In this document: positions 11,115 to 19,073 of the stretch, one piece after another | Numbering within the stretch: position 1 is the stretch's first letter | Layout: the number at the start of each line of letters is the position of its first letter | Assembly: GCA_963716095.1 (NCBI GenBank) | Contig: CAVQSV010000007.1 | Location: 1-64,000 of the forward strand | DNA length: 64,000 nucleotides | Direction: 5' to 3' | Source: Sva-07 sp963716095 | Lineage (GTDB): Bacteria > Actinomycetota > Acidimicrobiia > Acidimicrobiales > Ilumatobacteraceae | Position numbers and translations under genes: made by a program | The notes under the pieces: generated by a model | Database searches by the model: none | What the model was told of the DNA's origin: nothing | What the model saw: only the letters and a program-made list of their open reading frames with translations

Positions 11115-12068
11115 GTGGCGAATGTCGGGATGTGCTTCGACCGGTCGTTGCCGGCACCGTTCGTGGTCGAGGTCGCCGAGGCGCTCGAAGCCGCCGACGT
11201 CGACCAGCTGTGGGTGATCGAGGACTGCTTCTACACCGCTGGAATCAGCCTGGCGGTGACCGCTCTGGCGCGAACCGAGAGGCTGAACGTGGGACTCGGC
11301 ATCCTGCCTGCGGTGGCTCGCAATCCGGCGATCACGGCGATGGAGCTGGCGACGATGGCCAACCTCGCCCCGGGTCGGCTCCTCGCCGGGATCGGCCACG
11401 GCGTGCAGGAGTGGATGGAGCAGATGGGCGCCCGCACGGCGTCACCGCTCACCACGCTCGACGAGGTGATCACGGTGGTACGCCGACTGCTACACGGCGA
11501 GTCGGTGACGTTCGACGGTGAGCACGTGACGATGCGCAACGTCGCACTCGATGCACCGCCGGAACGGGTACCGCCGGTGCTGGCCGGCGTGCGCGGCCCG
11601 AAATCGCTCGCTCTCGCCGGGAGCGTTGCCGACGGTGTCGTGCTCGCCGAGGGGGCTGGACCGACGTACGTCCGGCAGTCGATCACCGCTGCAGGAACCC
11701 CTGACCCGTTCCGGGTGTCGGTGTTCACTGCGCTCGGAATCCATGACGACGCTGCGACCGCTCGTCAGATCATGGCCCCGTTCGTCTGTGGAATGCTCGA
11801 TGATGGCGGTCCGGCGGTGCTTGCACACCCTCACATCGACGAGATCCAGGAGCGCCACCGGGAGCGTGGCGTCGACGGCATCGTCGACATGCCCGCCGAT
11901 TGGTGGATCGAACTCGGCGCGATCGGAACGTTCGACGATGCCGTACGTCACGCCGAAGCACTCGCCGACGCCGGCGCCGACGACGTCACCTTCTTCCCCG
12001 GCCCGACCGTGGAGTTGGCGCGGGAGGATCTCGACCACGTCACCCGCCTCGCCGCTGCCCTCCGCTGA
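11115..12068 (+). CDS. LLM-class flavin (probably F420)-dependent oxidoreductase
   Basis: Luciferase-like monooxygenase fold oxidoreductase of 317 residues. It has the family's N-terminal strand (VGMCFDRSLPAPFVVEVAEAL), the LGILPAVARNPAITAMELATM segment and GRLLAGIGHGVQEWMEQMG, all typical of F420-dependent members in actinobacteria. Cofactor choice is inferred from family and phylum, and the substrate is unknown. The GTG start at 11115 gives full family length. It stands alone; the next 1.1 kb has no protein gene on this strand. Confidence 0.85.
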   Translation: MANVGMCFDRSLPAPFVVEVAEALEAADVDQLWVIEDCFYTAGISLAVTALARTERLNVGLGILPAVARNPAITAMELATMANLAPGRLLAGIGHGVQEWMEQMGARTASPLTTLDEVITVVRRLLHGESVTFDGEHVTMRNVALDAPPERVPPVLAGVRGPKSLALAGSVADGVVLAEGAGPTYVRQSITAAGTPDPFRVSVFTALGIHDDAATARQIMAPFVCGMLDDGGPAVLAHPHIDEIQERHRERGVDGIVDMPADWWIELGAIGTFDDAVRHAEALADAGADDVTFFPGPTVELAREDLDHVTRLAAALR

Positions 12069-12086
12069 CCCCCAGCTCCGAAATAT

Positions 12087-12194
12087 GTGCGGATCGGCCC
12101 GCTGGCGACGCGATCCTGCACACAGAAACCTGTGGTCTTCAGGGGCCGTCACAAATGTGCGCGGATCGGCCCGCCGGCGATCGCCCTGCGCGCA
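12087..12194. repeat. two copies of a palindromic intergenic repeat
   Basis: Near-identical units at 12087-12122 and 12157-12194 share gcggatcggcccgc and differ by a few bases. The second holds the perfect palindrome ggcgatcgcc flanked by gtgcgc and tgcgcgca, so it can fold as a long hairpin. A small CACAG-CTGTG hairpin lies between them. This resembles REP-type repeats; no transposase is visible nearby. Confidence 0.6.
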
Positions 12195-12217
12195 TTTTTC
12201 GGTTCGTTGGGAGAGGG

Positions 12218-12245
12218 TGAAAACGAAAGCGCCCCGGTTGGCGCT
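12218..12245 (-). terminator. rho-independent terminator of the minus-strand RNA
   Basis: Read on the minus strand, AGCGCC pairs with GGCGCT around a 6-base loop and is followed by TTCGTTTTC. It lies at the end of the structured RNA region and not behind any protein gene. Confidence 0.65.
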
Positions 12246-12897
12246 GCGGGCTCTCGCCTGCGCGCCTTCCGGGGCTGCTCGGGTGGACAGGTCCACCACC
12301 GGTCGATGGTCGGGCGTTAGCCTTCGTCTCGACCTGTTCACATCGCCCGTCTCGCCTTTCGGCGTGGCGGGCGATGCCGCGTTTCGGACTCGACACCGGT
12401 TTCCCGGCCTCGAACCCGTGGCACCGCTTCACGCTGACCCGGTTGCCCGAGCCCTCGGTCCTGGCGCCAGGAACCGTTCTCACTGAGACCAGTTGGGGTG
12501 GCCCCAGTTCCTTCGGCTCCTTCCCACGACTCCGTTGCCTGCTCGGCGCCCACCTGCGCACCGAGGTGCGCCCGAAGGCGACGAGCGTGCCCGGTTGTCT
12601 CGCCGTACCACTCGCCGGCTGCGGGTTGCCCCGTGCCCTCCGAACGATCCAGCAGGTCTCCGTCTCCGCCGCCGCCCGAAGGCGACGCCGGCCCGGTCTG
12701 ACCCGACGCCCGCCCTGGTTTCCCACGACGTTCGCCGACTCGTCGTTGCCGTCGACGCTCCCGAAGGAGTCCGACAGCCCGGTCCGAGGTGGCCGTGAAC
12801 ACTGTCCGTGTTCCGATTCCGCTGCGCCTCGTGAGCGGTGTGGGCTGGGCCGAAGCCCCCTCCTCACCGCCCCGGTCGGCGTGCGCTCTCCGGAACG
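12218..12897 (-). ncRNA. candidate large structured non-coding RNA, ~680 nt
   Basis: No protein frame in this stretch looks real on either strand, yet the minus strand is packed with stable hairpins. Four stems are capped by cUUCGg (near 12865, 12770, 12685 and 12575) and one by cGAAAg (12350-12375, a 9-bp stem catcgcccg/cgggcgatg). Other stems include GAACAC/GTGTTC near 12800, GCGCACC/GGTGCGC near 12560, AGTTGGGG/CCCCAGTT near 12495 and GGTGGAC/GTCCACC near 12290. UUCG and GNRA loops have the right sense only on the minus strand. A promoter-like pair lies upstream and a terminator downstream. I checked by eye for conserved strings of RNase P, tmRNA, SRP RNA and group I/II introns and saw none. 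The function is unknown. Confidence 0.55.
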
Positions 12898-12903
12898 AGC
12901 ATC

Positions 12904-12932
12904 AGTAAATACGCCGCAAAACCCCAGGTCAA
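12904..12932 (-). promoter_or_regulatory. sigma70-like promoter for the structured RNA
   Basis: On the minus strand TTGACC (12932-12927) is followed after 17 bp by TTTACT (12909-12904), giving a predicted start near 12897. The spacing is ideal and the -35 matches 5 of 6 bases; the -10 is weaker. Confidence 0.45.
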
Positions 12933-13113
12933 GAGGTATTTCGAAAAACACAGGGTTATCCCCGGAACTTTCTGGTTACCCCCAGGATTGCTGCGGTCGT
13001 CCACTCGTTGCCCACCGTTCATGCACAGCGATGTGCACAGCACCGACGAGCGAGACTGCCAACTGGCCCTCGCTGATTGCATCCTGCCCCGCGAACGGGT
13101 TCAATGGGGGCCG
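12933..13113. other. intergenic region upstream of the cimA leader
   Basis: Holds the promoter region of the cimA leader, not recognisable by eye. Two similar strings, ggttatccccgg and ggttacccccagg, lie at about 12954-12987. They loosely recall DnaA boxes but are too few to call an origin. Confidence 0.3.
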
Positions 13114-13155
13114 ATGACGAACGAACGCGTTACCGCCATCATCATCATTGCGTAG
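13114..13155 (+). CDS. isoleucine-rich attenuator leader peptide
   Basis: A 13-residue open frame, MTNERVTAIIIIA, with four consecutive Ile codons (atc atc atc att) directly followed by TAG, a 10-bp hairpin and then a terminator hairpin. It is too short for normal gene finding. Runs of the end-product amino acid in a leader peptide are the mark of ribosome-mediated attenuation. The gene behind it, cimA, opens the citramalate route to isoleucine, so the codons match the pathway. A tggggg stretch precedes the ATG as a plausible ribosome site. Confidence 0.75.
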   Translation: MTNERVTAIIIIA

Positions 13156-13207
13156 AACACGTGGCATCCCCACGTGTTCGTCGAGCCGCCCAACCGGGCG
13201 GCTCTTT
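13155..13207 (+). promoter_or_regulatory. transcription attenuator of cimA (pause hairpin plus terminator)
   Basis: Hairpin one is gaacacgtgg (13155-13164) with ccacgtgttc (13170-13179), starting at the leader stop codon. Hairpin two is gagccgccc (13183-13191) with gggcggctc (13196-13204), loop aacc, followed by TTT, an intrinsic terminator. Stalling at the Ile codons would be expected to change which structure forms. I did not find an unambiguous antiterminator pairing by eye. Confidence 0.7.
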
Positions 13208-13225
13208 CAGTTCTCGGGAGCAACT

Positions 13226-14815
13226 ATGCGACACGTCGAAGTCTTCGACACCACATTGCGAGACGGCCTGCAGGTCGAAGGCGTCTCGGCGACCGTCGAC
13301 GACAAGCTCCGAATCGCGGAGCAACTCGATCTGCTCGGCGTGCACTTCATCGAGGGTGGTTGGCCGGGAGCGAACCCGAAGGACATCGAGTTCTTCGCCC
13401 GCGCCAAGAGCGAACTCGACTTGTCGACCTCGACGCTGGTGGCCTTCGGGTCGACTCGGCGCCCTCGCGGCAAGGTCGACGACGACGCGACGTTGCGAAA
13501 CCTGATCGAGGCCGAGACCAGCGCGGTCTGCATCGTGGCCAAGAGCTCGGAGTACCAGGTCGTCGAGGCGCTGCAGACCACGCTCGACGAGGGCGCTGCG
13601 ATGATCGCCGACTCGGTCCGCTATCTCCATGGCCAAGGGCGCATGGTGCTGGTCGACCTCGAGCACTTCTTCGACGGCTACGAGGCCAACCCGGAGTTCT
13701 CACTGCGGGCGATCGAGGCAGCGGTGGTCAACGGCGCGACGCATCTCGTGCTGTGCGACACCAACGGTGGAACGCTGCCGAGCGACGTTCATCGAGTCGT
13801 GGCCGACGTCAAAGCCCATGTCGGTGACGACGCCACGATCGGTATCCACTGCCACGACGACACCGGTTGCGCGGTCGCCAACTCGATGGCGGCGGTCGAG
13901 GCCGGCGCCGGGCATGTCCAGGGCACCCTCAACGGCCTCGGTGAGCGCACCGGCAACACCAACCTCACCACGGTGATCCCGAACCTGCAGCTCAAGCTCG
14001 GCTACACGTGTCTGCCCGACGGTCGGATCGAACGGCTGACCGCCGTGAGCCACCATGTTGCCGAGGTGCTCAATCGTGCGGTCAACCCGCAGGCTCCGTA
14101 TGTCGGCTCGTCGGCGTTCGCGCACAAGGCAGGGCTTCATGTGTCGGCCATCGTCCGGGCGAAGGACGCCTACGAACATGTCAACCCCGAACTGGTCGGA
14201 AACGGCACACGGTTCGTCGTGTCGGAGATGGCAGGTCGGGCGACGATCCAGATGAAGGCCGACGAGATCGGCATCGAGCTCGACGGTGCAGCGATCAACG
14301 AGGTCGTCGACGAACTCAAGCGCCTCGAGCACGAGGGCTACCACTTCGAAGCTGCAGACGCCTCGCTCGAGTTGCTGATGCGCCGAGCGGCCGGCCAGGT
14401 GCCGGAGTTCTTCCGGGTCGAGTCGATGCGGGTGATCACCGACGAACTGCCGGGCGGCGACTTCTCGACCGAGGCAACCGTGAAGATCTGGGTGGGCGAC
14501 GGGGACGACGCCGAGCGACGCGTCTGGGTTGCAGAGGGCAACGGCCCGGTCAATGCGATCGACACAGCGTTGCGCAAGGCCGTGGGCACGATGCTGCCGC
14601 AGCTCGCCGACATCCATCTCACCGACTACAAGGTCCGCATTCTCGATGGCGCGAGTGCCACCGGTTCGACCACCCGCGTATTGCTGTCGGCCACCGACGG
14701 CGAACGCGACTGGACCACCATCGGAGTCAGCCCCAACATCATCGAGGCCTCGTGGCGCGCACTCGAGGACAGCCTCGTCTACGGGCTCCTGCACCGGTCA
14801 TTGCGCTCGGCGTAA
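13226..14815 (+). CDS. cimA: (R)-citramalate synthase
   Basis: Condenses acetyl-CoA and pyruvate to citramalate, the first step of the threonine-independent isoleucine route. The 529-residue protein has the HMGL-like TIM barrel start FDTTLRDGLQVEGVS, metal-ligand region IHCHDDTGCAVANS, GLGERTGNTNL, and a C-terminal LeuA-type allosteric domain from about residue 400. This two-part form and length fit the CimA/LeuA2 family better than short isopropylmalate synthases. ATG at 13226 was chosen because the upstream in-frame extension runs through the terminator hairpin. Isoleucine control by attenuation is indicated by the leader just upstream. Confidence 0.9.
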   Translation: MRHVEVFDTTLRDGLQVEGVSATVDDKLRIAEQLDLLGVHFIEGGWPGANPKDIEFFARAKSELDLSTSTLVAFGSTRRPRGKVDDDATLRNLIEAETSAVCIVAKSSEYQVVEALQTTLDEGAAMIADSVRYLHGQGRMVLVDLEHFFDGYEANPEFSLRAIEAAVVNGATHLVLCDTNGGTLPSDVHRVVADVKAHVGDDATIGIHCHDDTGCAVANSMAAVEAGAGHVQGTLNGLGERTGNTNLTTVIPNLQLKLGYTCLPDGRIERLTAVSHHVAEVLNRAVNPQAPYVGSSAFAHKAGLHVSAIVRAKDAYEHVNPELVGNGTRFVVSEMAGRATIQMKADEIGIELDGAAINEVVDELKRLEHEGYHFEAADASLELLMRRAAGQVPEFFRVESMRVITDELPGGDFSTEATVKIWVGDGDDAERRVWVAEGNGPVNAIDTALRKAVGTMLPQLADIHLTDYKVRILDGASATGSTTRVLLSATDGERDWTTIGVSPNIIEASWRALEDSLVYGLLHRSLRSA

Positions 14816-14865
14816 CGGTTGGTGTCCGACAACATTCGCTGCACCGAGTGGTAGAAAGGTCAGCG

Positions 14866-15390
14866 ATGGCCGCCCCCCGTTTCAACCCGGTTCCCCCGAC
14901 GCAACACCCGCGCTACTACGAGTCGCCCGACCACGTTCCCGCTGCGTGGACCCCCGACCGCCCGGGTGAGATCGATGGCTTCCAGCCCGATGCGCCGCGG
15001 CTCGGCGATCAGGGCCCCGACCAGGGGTTTGCCCTCCGTATCGCCAACCGCCTTCGACCGAAGCTGCAACTGCAGGCGGGCGAGCACGCCGACGATGCGA
15101 TCCGTGGATGCCTCGGTGTGGCGTTGCGGCGGGCCTCGATGTTCTCGCGGGCTCCGGTGGTCCACGACCTCACCATCGCCTTCACGATCTGGGGGTTCTA
15201 CGATCCGAACCCTCCGGCCGAACTGGTCGAGCTGCGATCCGAGATGTTCGAAGGTCTCCGCCACATCGGCCACCACTACATGGAGGCCCGCGCGGTCGCC
15301 GACCTGCCTCCCGACGCCACCTTGCGCATGACGCCGGCACAGATCGCAGCGGCCTATCCCGCCGACTGGCGAACCCTCGTCGGCGCTTGA
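14866..15390 (+). CDS. conserved hypothetical protein
   Basis: A 174-residue soluble protein that I do not recognise. It starts at an ATG preceded by AAAGG, with a Pro-rich first 40 residues and then a helical core (LRPKLQLQAGEHADDAIRGCLGVALRRASMF). It ends with MTPAQIAAAYPADWRTL. No signal peptide or membrane segment is present. It follows cimA by 50 bp on the same strand and precedes the DNA glycosylase gene with almost no gap, so it may be co-transcribed. Confidence 0.65.
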   Translation: MAAPRFNPVPPTQHPRYYESPDHVPAAWTPDRPGEIDGFQPDAPRLGDQGPDQGFALRIANRLRPKLQLQAGEHADDAIRGCLGVALRRASMFSRAPVVHDLTIAFTIWGFYDPNPPAELVELRSEMFEGLRHIGHHYMEARAVADLPPDATLRMTPAQIAAAYPADWRTLVGA

Positions 15391-15391
15391 G

Positions 15392-16328
15392 TTGCCGGCG
15401 GTGCAGGTGACCGCTGTTCGAACGCTCCGGACCGGCGACATCGACCTGCGCGCCACGATGAAGCCGATCGGGATCTACCCGAGAGACCCGACCACACGCT
15501 GGACCGCGAACAGCTTCGCCAAGGCGGTCTCTGACGCCGGCCGGTCCCGGGACGATGCGGTTGAGTTGGGACCGCGCCGGAAGCACCACGGCGGAGGCAT
15601 GGGGGGCCGGGGCCGACTGGCTCGTCGATCGGGCGCCCCACTGGGTCGGGCTCCACGACGATCTCGACGGCTTCGATCCGTCGTTGCATCCGACGATCGC
15701 GGATTGGGCCCGGCGACATCCGGGTATCCGTCTCCCTGCCGCCGGCGTGATCTGGCAGGAGCTGCTGCTGGTGCTGCTCGGCCAACGGGTCACCACCGAA
15801 GAAGCCGTGAAGAGTTGGGCGAGGATCGTGTATGCGTGGGGCGAACCGGCGCCGGGCCCGTGTGAGCTGCGGCTGCCACCGTCACCCGAGGTCGTCGCCG
15901 CTCAGTCGTATGTGGAGCTGCACCGCTTCAACGTCGAGCGTCGACGCGCCGACGCGATTCTGCTCGCCGCTCGTCGAGCCAACCGGTTGGAGGAAGCTGC
16001 CGCAATGGGACCCGCCGAGGCGCGAACCCGTCTCTCGGCGTTGCCCGGGCTCGGTGCGTGGACGGCAACGTCGGTGATCACCGCCACCCATGGCGACCCG
16101 GACACCGTCGTGCTCCGCGACTACGGCTTGCCGACGATGGTCAACTACGCCTTCACCGGCGACGCCCGACGGCTGACCGCCGATGAGGGCGGGGACGAGA
16201 TCATGTGCCGTCATCTGGCGCCGTGGAGCGGGCACCGTCAACGAATTGTCCGGCTGCTGTTCACCGTCGGCGTCGGTCTGCCGCGTCGTGGACCACGCGC
16301 CGTGAATCCTGACATCCGTCGCCTCTGA
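15392..16328 (+). CDS. AlkA/HhH-GPD-type DNA glycosylase (one frameshift)
   Basis: Base-excision repair enzyme expected to remove alkylated bases. The helix-hairpin-helix segment LSALPGLGAWTATSV is followed by the expected acidic loop HGDPDTVVLRDYG. The N-terminal part (VTAVRTLRTGDIDLRATMKP to about 15535) is in a different frame from the rest (from about 15545), so one indel interrupts the gene. A start near 15392-15401 is a TTG or GTG. Total length near 310 residues suits AlkA-like proteins of actinobacteria. The exact lesion specificity is not visible. Confidence 0.72.
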
Positions 16329-16379
16329 CGATGCTGCGCTGATGGTCTGCGCTCGTCAGACTGCGCGAACATCATCTGG

Positions 16380-17594
16380 ATGGCCTGCACACCTGCGTCC
16401 GATGGCCGGGGCCATCCCCCGGTGCAGCGAGGTCGACGACCGTCGGCGCGCGTGGTCGCGTTCGCCGTCGCGCTGTTCGCTGCGGGCCTCGCGTTCGGTG
16501 CGGGGTCGTCTGCGACGACGGCGTCGACACTGAGCGGGCCGACGTGTCTTGGCGGAGCCGCGCCCAGCGACTTGGATCGTCTGTTCGCGGCCGAACCCGG
16601 CGGTGTCGTCGGGGCTGACTATCAGCGGGCGACGTCGTTGCCCGACGGTCGGGTGCTCTGGACCTTCCAAGACGCGAAAGTTCGTCTGCCGAATGGTGGT
16701 GTGCGATTGGTCCACAACATCGGCATGGTCCAAGACGGCGCGTGCTTTCAGGTGCTGATCGGCGGGACGGCGGAGGACCCCCGGCCGTGGTTGTTCGCCG
16801 ATCAGACCGTTCCCTTCATCCGCTGGTACTGGCCGCTCGGCGCTGAATTGGGAGCGAACGGCCGGCTGCACGTGTTCGCCGCCGAGATGGCCGAACGCGG
16901 TTCGAGCTACCTCACCCGGACCGAGCCGACCGCAACCGCGGTCGCCGTGGTCGACATCACGACGTTCGCCGTGAGTTCCACTGCACGACCCGGCAACGCC
17001 TCGGCGTCGCTGTATGGCTTCTCGATCGAGTCCGACAACACGTGGACCTATCTCTTTGCGCAGTGCCATCGGCAGTTCGGCTTCGACCCGTACATCTTCG
17101 TGTTCGCCCACGACTTCGGCTGCGCCAGTCGGGTGACGGTGGCGCGTGTTCCAAAGGGGCAGTTGCTGGCGTCTCCGACGTACTGGACGGCCAACGGCTG
17201 GCGTGCGGACCCGGCTGCCGCCGTGCCGATCCTCGACGCGACCCGGCTGGTGAACGCGAGCCAGTTCGTGTACGTCAACAACCAGTGGATGGTGATCACC
17301 AAGGTGGGCGACTGGTGGGGCGACCGCATCGTCGTCGAGCAGTCGTCGCGCCCGGTCGGTCCGTTCCGGGTGGTCACGCAGTGGCGTCCACCGGTGAAGT
17401 GTGCAGTCGACTGCAACAACTACTTCGCCAGCTGGATTCCGTCAGAGCTTCCCGGACGGCTGATGTACGGCTTGTCACACAACCGCTGGGACGCCGTCAC
17501 CACCGAGGTGTACCGCCCGACGTTCGGGTCGGTGGCCGAACCGCCCCAACGGCTGCTGCAAGCCGAGCGTTGTTCGCTCGGCTACTGCGGTTGA
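16380..17594 (+). CDS. secreted DUF4185-like beta-propeller protein
   Basis: A 404-residue exported protein with a hydrophobic segment at about residues 24-42 after an Arg-rich start, consistent with a signal peptide. The mature part begins with GVVGADYQRATSLPDGRVLWTFQDAKV and repeats strands with WTFQD/WYWPLG/WVIT-like aromatic blades. This recalls DUF4185 and GH43-like five-bladed propellers, which bind or cut glycans. Paired cysteines (CAVDCNN, CSLGYC) suggest an extracellular fold. No catalytic triad could be assigned, so the enzymatic role is open. Confidence 0.6.
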   Translation: MACTPASDGRGHPPVQRGRRPSARVVAFAVALFAAGLAFGAGSSATTASTLSGPTCLGGAAPSDLDRLFAAEPGGVVGADYQRATSLPDGRVLWTFQDAKVRLPNGGVRLVHNIGMVQDGACFQVLIGGTAEDPRPWLFADQTVPFIRWYWPLGAELGANGRLHVFAAEMAERGSSYLTRTEPTATAVAVVDITTFAVSSTARPGNASASLYGFSIESDNTWTYLFAQCHRQFGFDPYIFVFAHDFGCASRVTVARVPKGQLLASPTYWTANGWRADPAAAVPILDATRLVNASQFVYVNNQWMVITKVGDWWGDRIVVEQSSRPVGPFRVVTQWRPPVKCAVDCNNYFASWIPSELPGRLMYGLSHNRWDAVTTEVYRPTFGSVAEPPQRLLQAERCSLGYCG

Positions 17595-17623
17595 GCCGTC
17601 GAGTCGGATCTACAGTCGCGGAG

Positions 17624-18631
17624 GTGTCGTTCGATCCGTCGATCCACCCCCATCGACGTCGGAACGCGTTGACCGGCGAGTGGGTGATCGTGTCACCGCA
17701 GCGGACCCAGCGGCCGTGGAACGGCACCACCGGCGAGCTGCCGCCGGCTGCGCCCCCGTACGACCCCGACTGCTACCTCTGTCCGGGCAACGAGCGCGTC
17801 GGCGGGATTCGCAACCCGAACTACGACGCCACGTTCGTGTTCGCCAACGACTTCGCTGCATTGCTCCCGGACGCCCCGGTGCCGCCGGACCGTGGCGACG
17901 GATGGTTCGCCACCGAAGCAGCGGTGGGTGAGTGCCGAGTGATCTGCTTCTCGCCCCGGCACGACCTGACGCTGGCCACCATGTCGCCCGCCGAGGTCCG
18001 GGGCGTGGTGGATCTGTGGCGTTCACAGCAGGCGGAACTCTCGGAGCGCTATTCGTGGGTGCAGATCTTCGAGACACGAGGGGCGATGTCGGGCGCGTCC
18101 AACCCGCATCCTCACGGTCAGATCTGGGCGTCGGAGTTCGTGCCGAACGAAGCGGTCGTCGAACTCGAACACCAACGTCGTCATCGTGCGACGCACGGCT
18201 CGCGGCTTCTCGTCGAGTACGCCGAGCAGGAGATCGACCGGGAGGACCGACTGGTCGCAGTCAACGAGCACTGGGTCATCGTCGTGCCGCACTGGGCGTA
18301 CTGGCCCTACGAGACGCTGGTGCTGCCGCGTCGCCAGGTGGCGTCGCTCACCGGACTGCTCGACGACGAGTGTGATGCGCTCGCCGACATCTTGCCGACG
18401 ATGCTGCGCGCCTTCGATCGGCTGTTCTCGACGCCGTTCCCGTACTGCTCCGGGTGGCATACGGCGCCGAGGGGCCAGGAGGACTCATGGCAGCTGCACG
18501 GGCATTTCTACCCCCCGCTGCTGCGGTCGGCCGAGATCGGCAAGATCCCGGCGAGCTACGAACTGTTGTCGAATCTGCAGCGCGACCTGACCCCCGAGGT
18601 CGCGGCCGCCGGGCTCCGCGCCGTCCTCTGA
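17624..18631 (+). CDS. galT: galactose-1-phosphate uridylyltransferase
   Basis: Leloir-pathway enzyme that swaps UMP between UDP-glucose and galactose-1-phosphate. The 335-residue protein has the zinc-site segment CYLCPGNERVGG, the nucleophile motif SNPHPHGQIWAS and a C-terminal second HIT half with WQLHGHFYPPLLRS. The GTG at 17624 starts the family's usual SFDPSIHPHRRRNALTGEWV; no better ATG exists. No galK or galE is adjacent. It is followed 43 bp later by the MerR-copper operon, which has its own promoter. Confidence 0.92.
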   Translation: MSFDPSIHPHRRRNALTGEWVIVSPQRTQRPWNGTTGELPPAAPPYDPDCYLCPGNERVGGIRNPNYDATFVFANDFAALLPDAPVPPDRGDGWFATEAAVGECRVICFSPRHDLTLATMSPAEVRGVVDLWRSQQAELSERYSWVQIFETRGAMSGASNPHPHGQIWASEFVPNEAVVELEHQRRHRATHGSRLLVEYAEQEIDREDRLVAVNEHWVIVVPHWAYWPYETLVLPRRQVASLTGLLDDECDALADILPTMLRAFDRLFSTPFPYCSGWHTAPRGQEDSWQLHGHFYPPLLRSAEIGKIPASYELLSNLQRDLTPEVAAAGLRAVL

Positions 18632-18634
18632 CAA

Positions 18635-18668
18635 ACCTTGCAGCCAACTTCAAGGTTTCCGGTAGGCT
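18635..18668 (+). promoter_or_regulatory. MerR-type promoter with operator dyad and 19-bp spacer
   Basis: ACCTTG (18635-18640) and CAAGGT (18651-18656) form a perfect dyad. A -35 ttgcag (18638-18643) and -10 taggct (18663-18668) are 19 bp apart, the over-long spacing that MerR proteins correct by twisting DNA. It sits just upstream of the regulator gene and probably drives the whole copper operon. Confidence 0.75.
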
Positions 18669-18674
18669 GCCGTC

Positions 18675-19073
18675 ATGCGCATCGGAGCACTCGCACAGGT
18701 CTCGGGGCTGAGTACGCAGACGATCAGGTACTACGAATCGATCGACCTGCTTCCCGAACCCGCACGCACCCCGGCGGGCTACCGCGAGTACGCCGACGAC
18801 GCCGCCGAACGCCTCCGCTTCATTCGTGACGCCCAGGCATCCGGCCTCACGCTCGCCGAGGTGCAGACGCTGCTGTCGATGAAGGACGCCGGGATCGGAA
18901 CCTGCTCGCACACGTTGTCGTTCCTCGATCATCACCTGGCCGACATCGATGCGCAGATCGAGCGCCTCCAAGCAGCACGTGTCGAGATGCTCGACCTCGC
19001 CGAGCGGGCCCGACGACTCGACCCGGCCACGTGTACTGACCCGCACCGCTGTCAGGTGATCGACCGGACATGA
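18675..19073 (+). CDS. MerR-family metal-responsive regulator (CueR/CopR-like)
   Basis: A 132-residue transcription activator. The winged HTH MRIGALAQVSGLSTQTIRYYES is followed by the linker helix and a C-terminal metal loop with Cys residues (GTCSH and ATCTDPHRC). The ATG lies 7 bp after the -10 of its own promoter, so it should autoregulate with short leader. Its last bases overlap the copA start (ATGA), which ties it to copper export. The position of the Cys residues is not identical to E. coli CueR, so the exact metal is inferred from its neighbours. Confidence 0.85.
   Translation: MRIGALAQVSGLSTQTIRYYESIDLLPEPARTPAGYREYADDAAERLRFIRDAQASGLTLAEVQTLLSMKDAGIGTCSHTLSFLDHHLADIDAQIERLQAARVEMLDLAERARRLDPATCTDPHRCQVIDRT

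Noticed and set aside
12950..12990. ggttatcccc / ggttaccccc pair as DnaA boxes of an origin
   Set aside because: Only two imperfect boxes and no dnaA, dnaN or AT-rich unwinding region nearby.
12139..13117. Long open frames on both strands of the 12.1-13.1 kb interval (270 and 247 codons)
   Set aside because: Both run straight through strong hairpins, have no recognisable domain and show poor codon bias; the interval is better explained as structured RNA.
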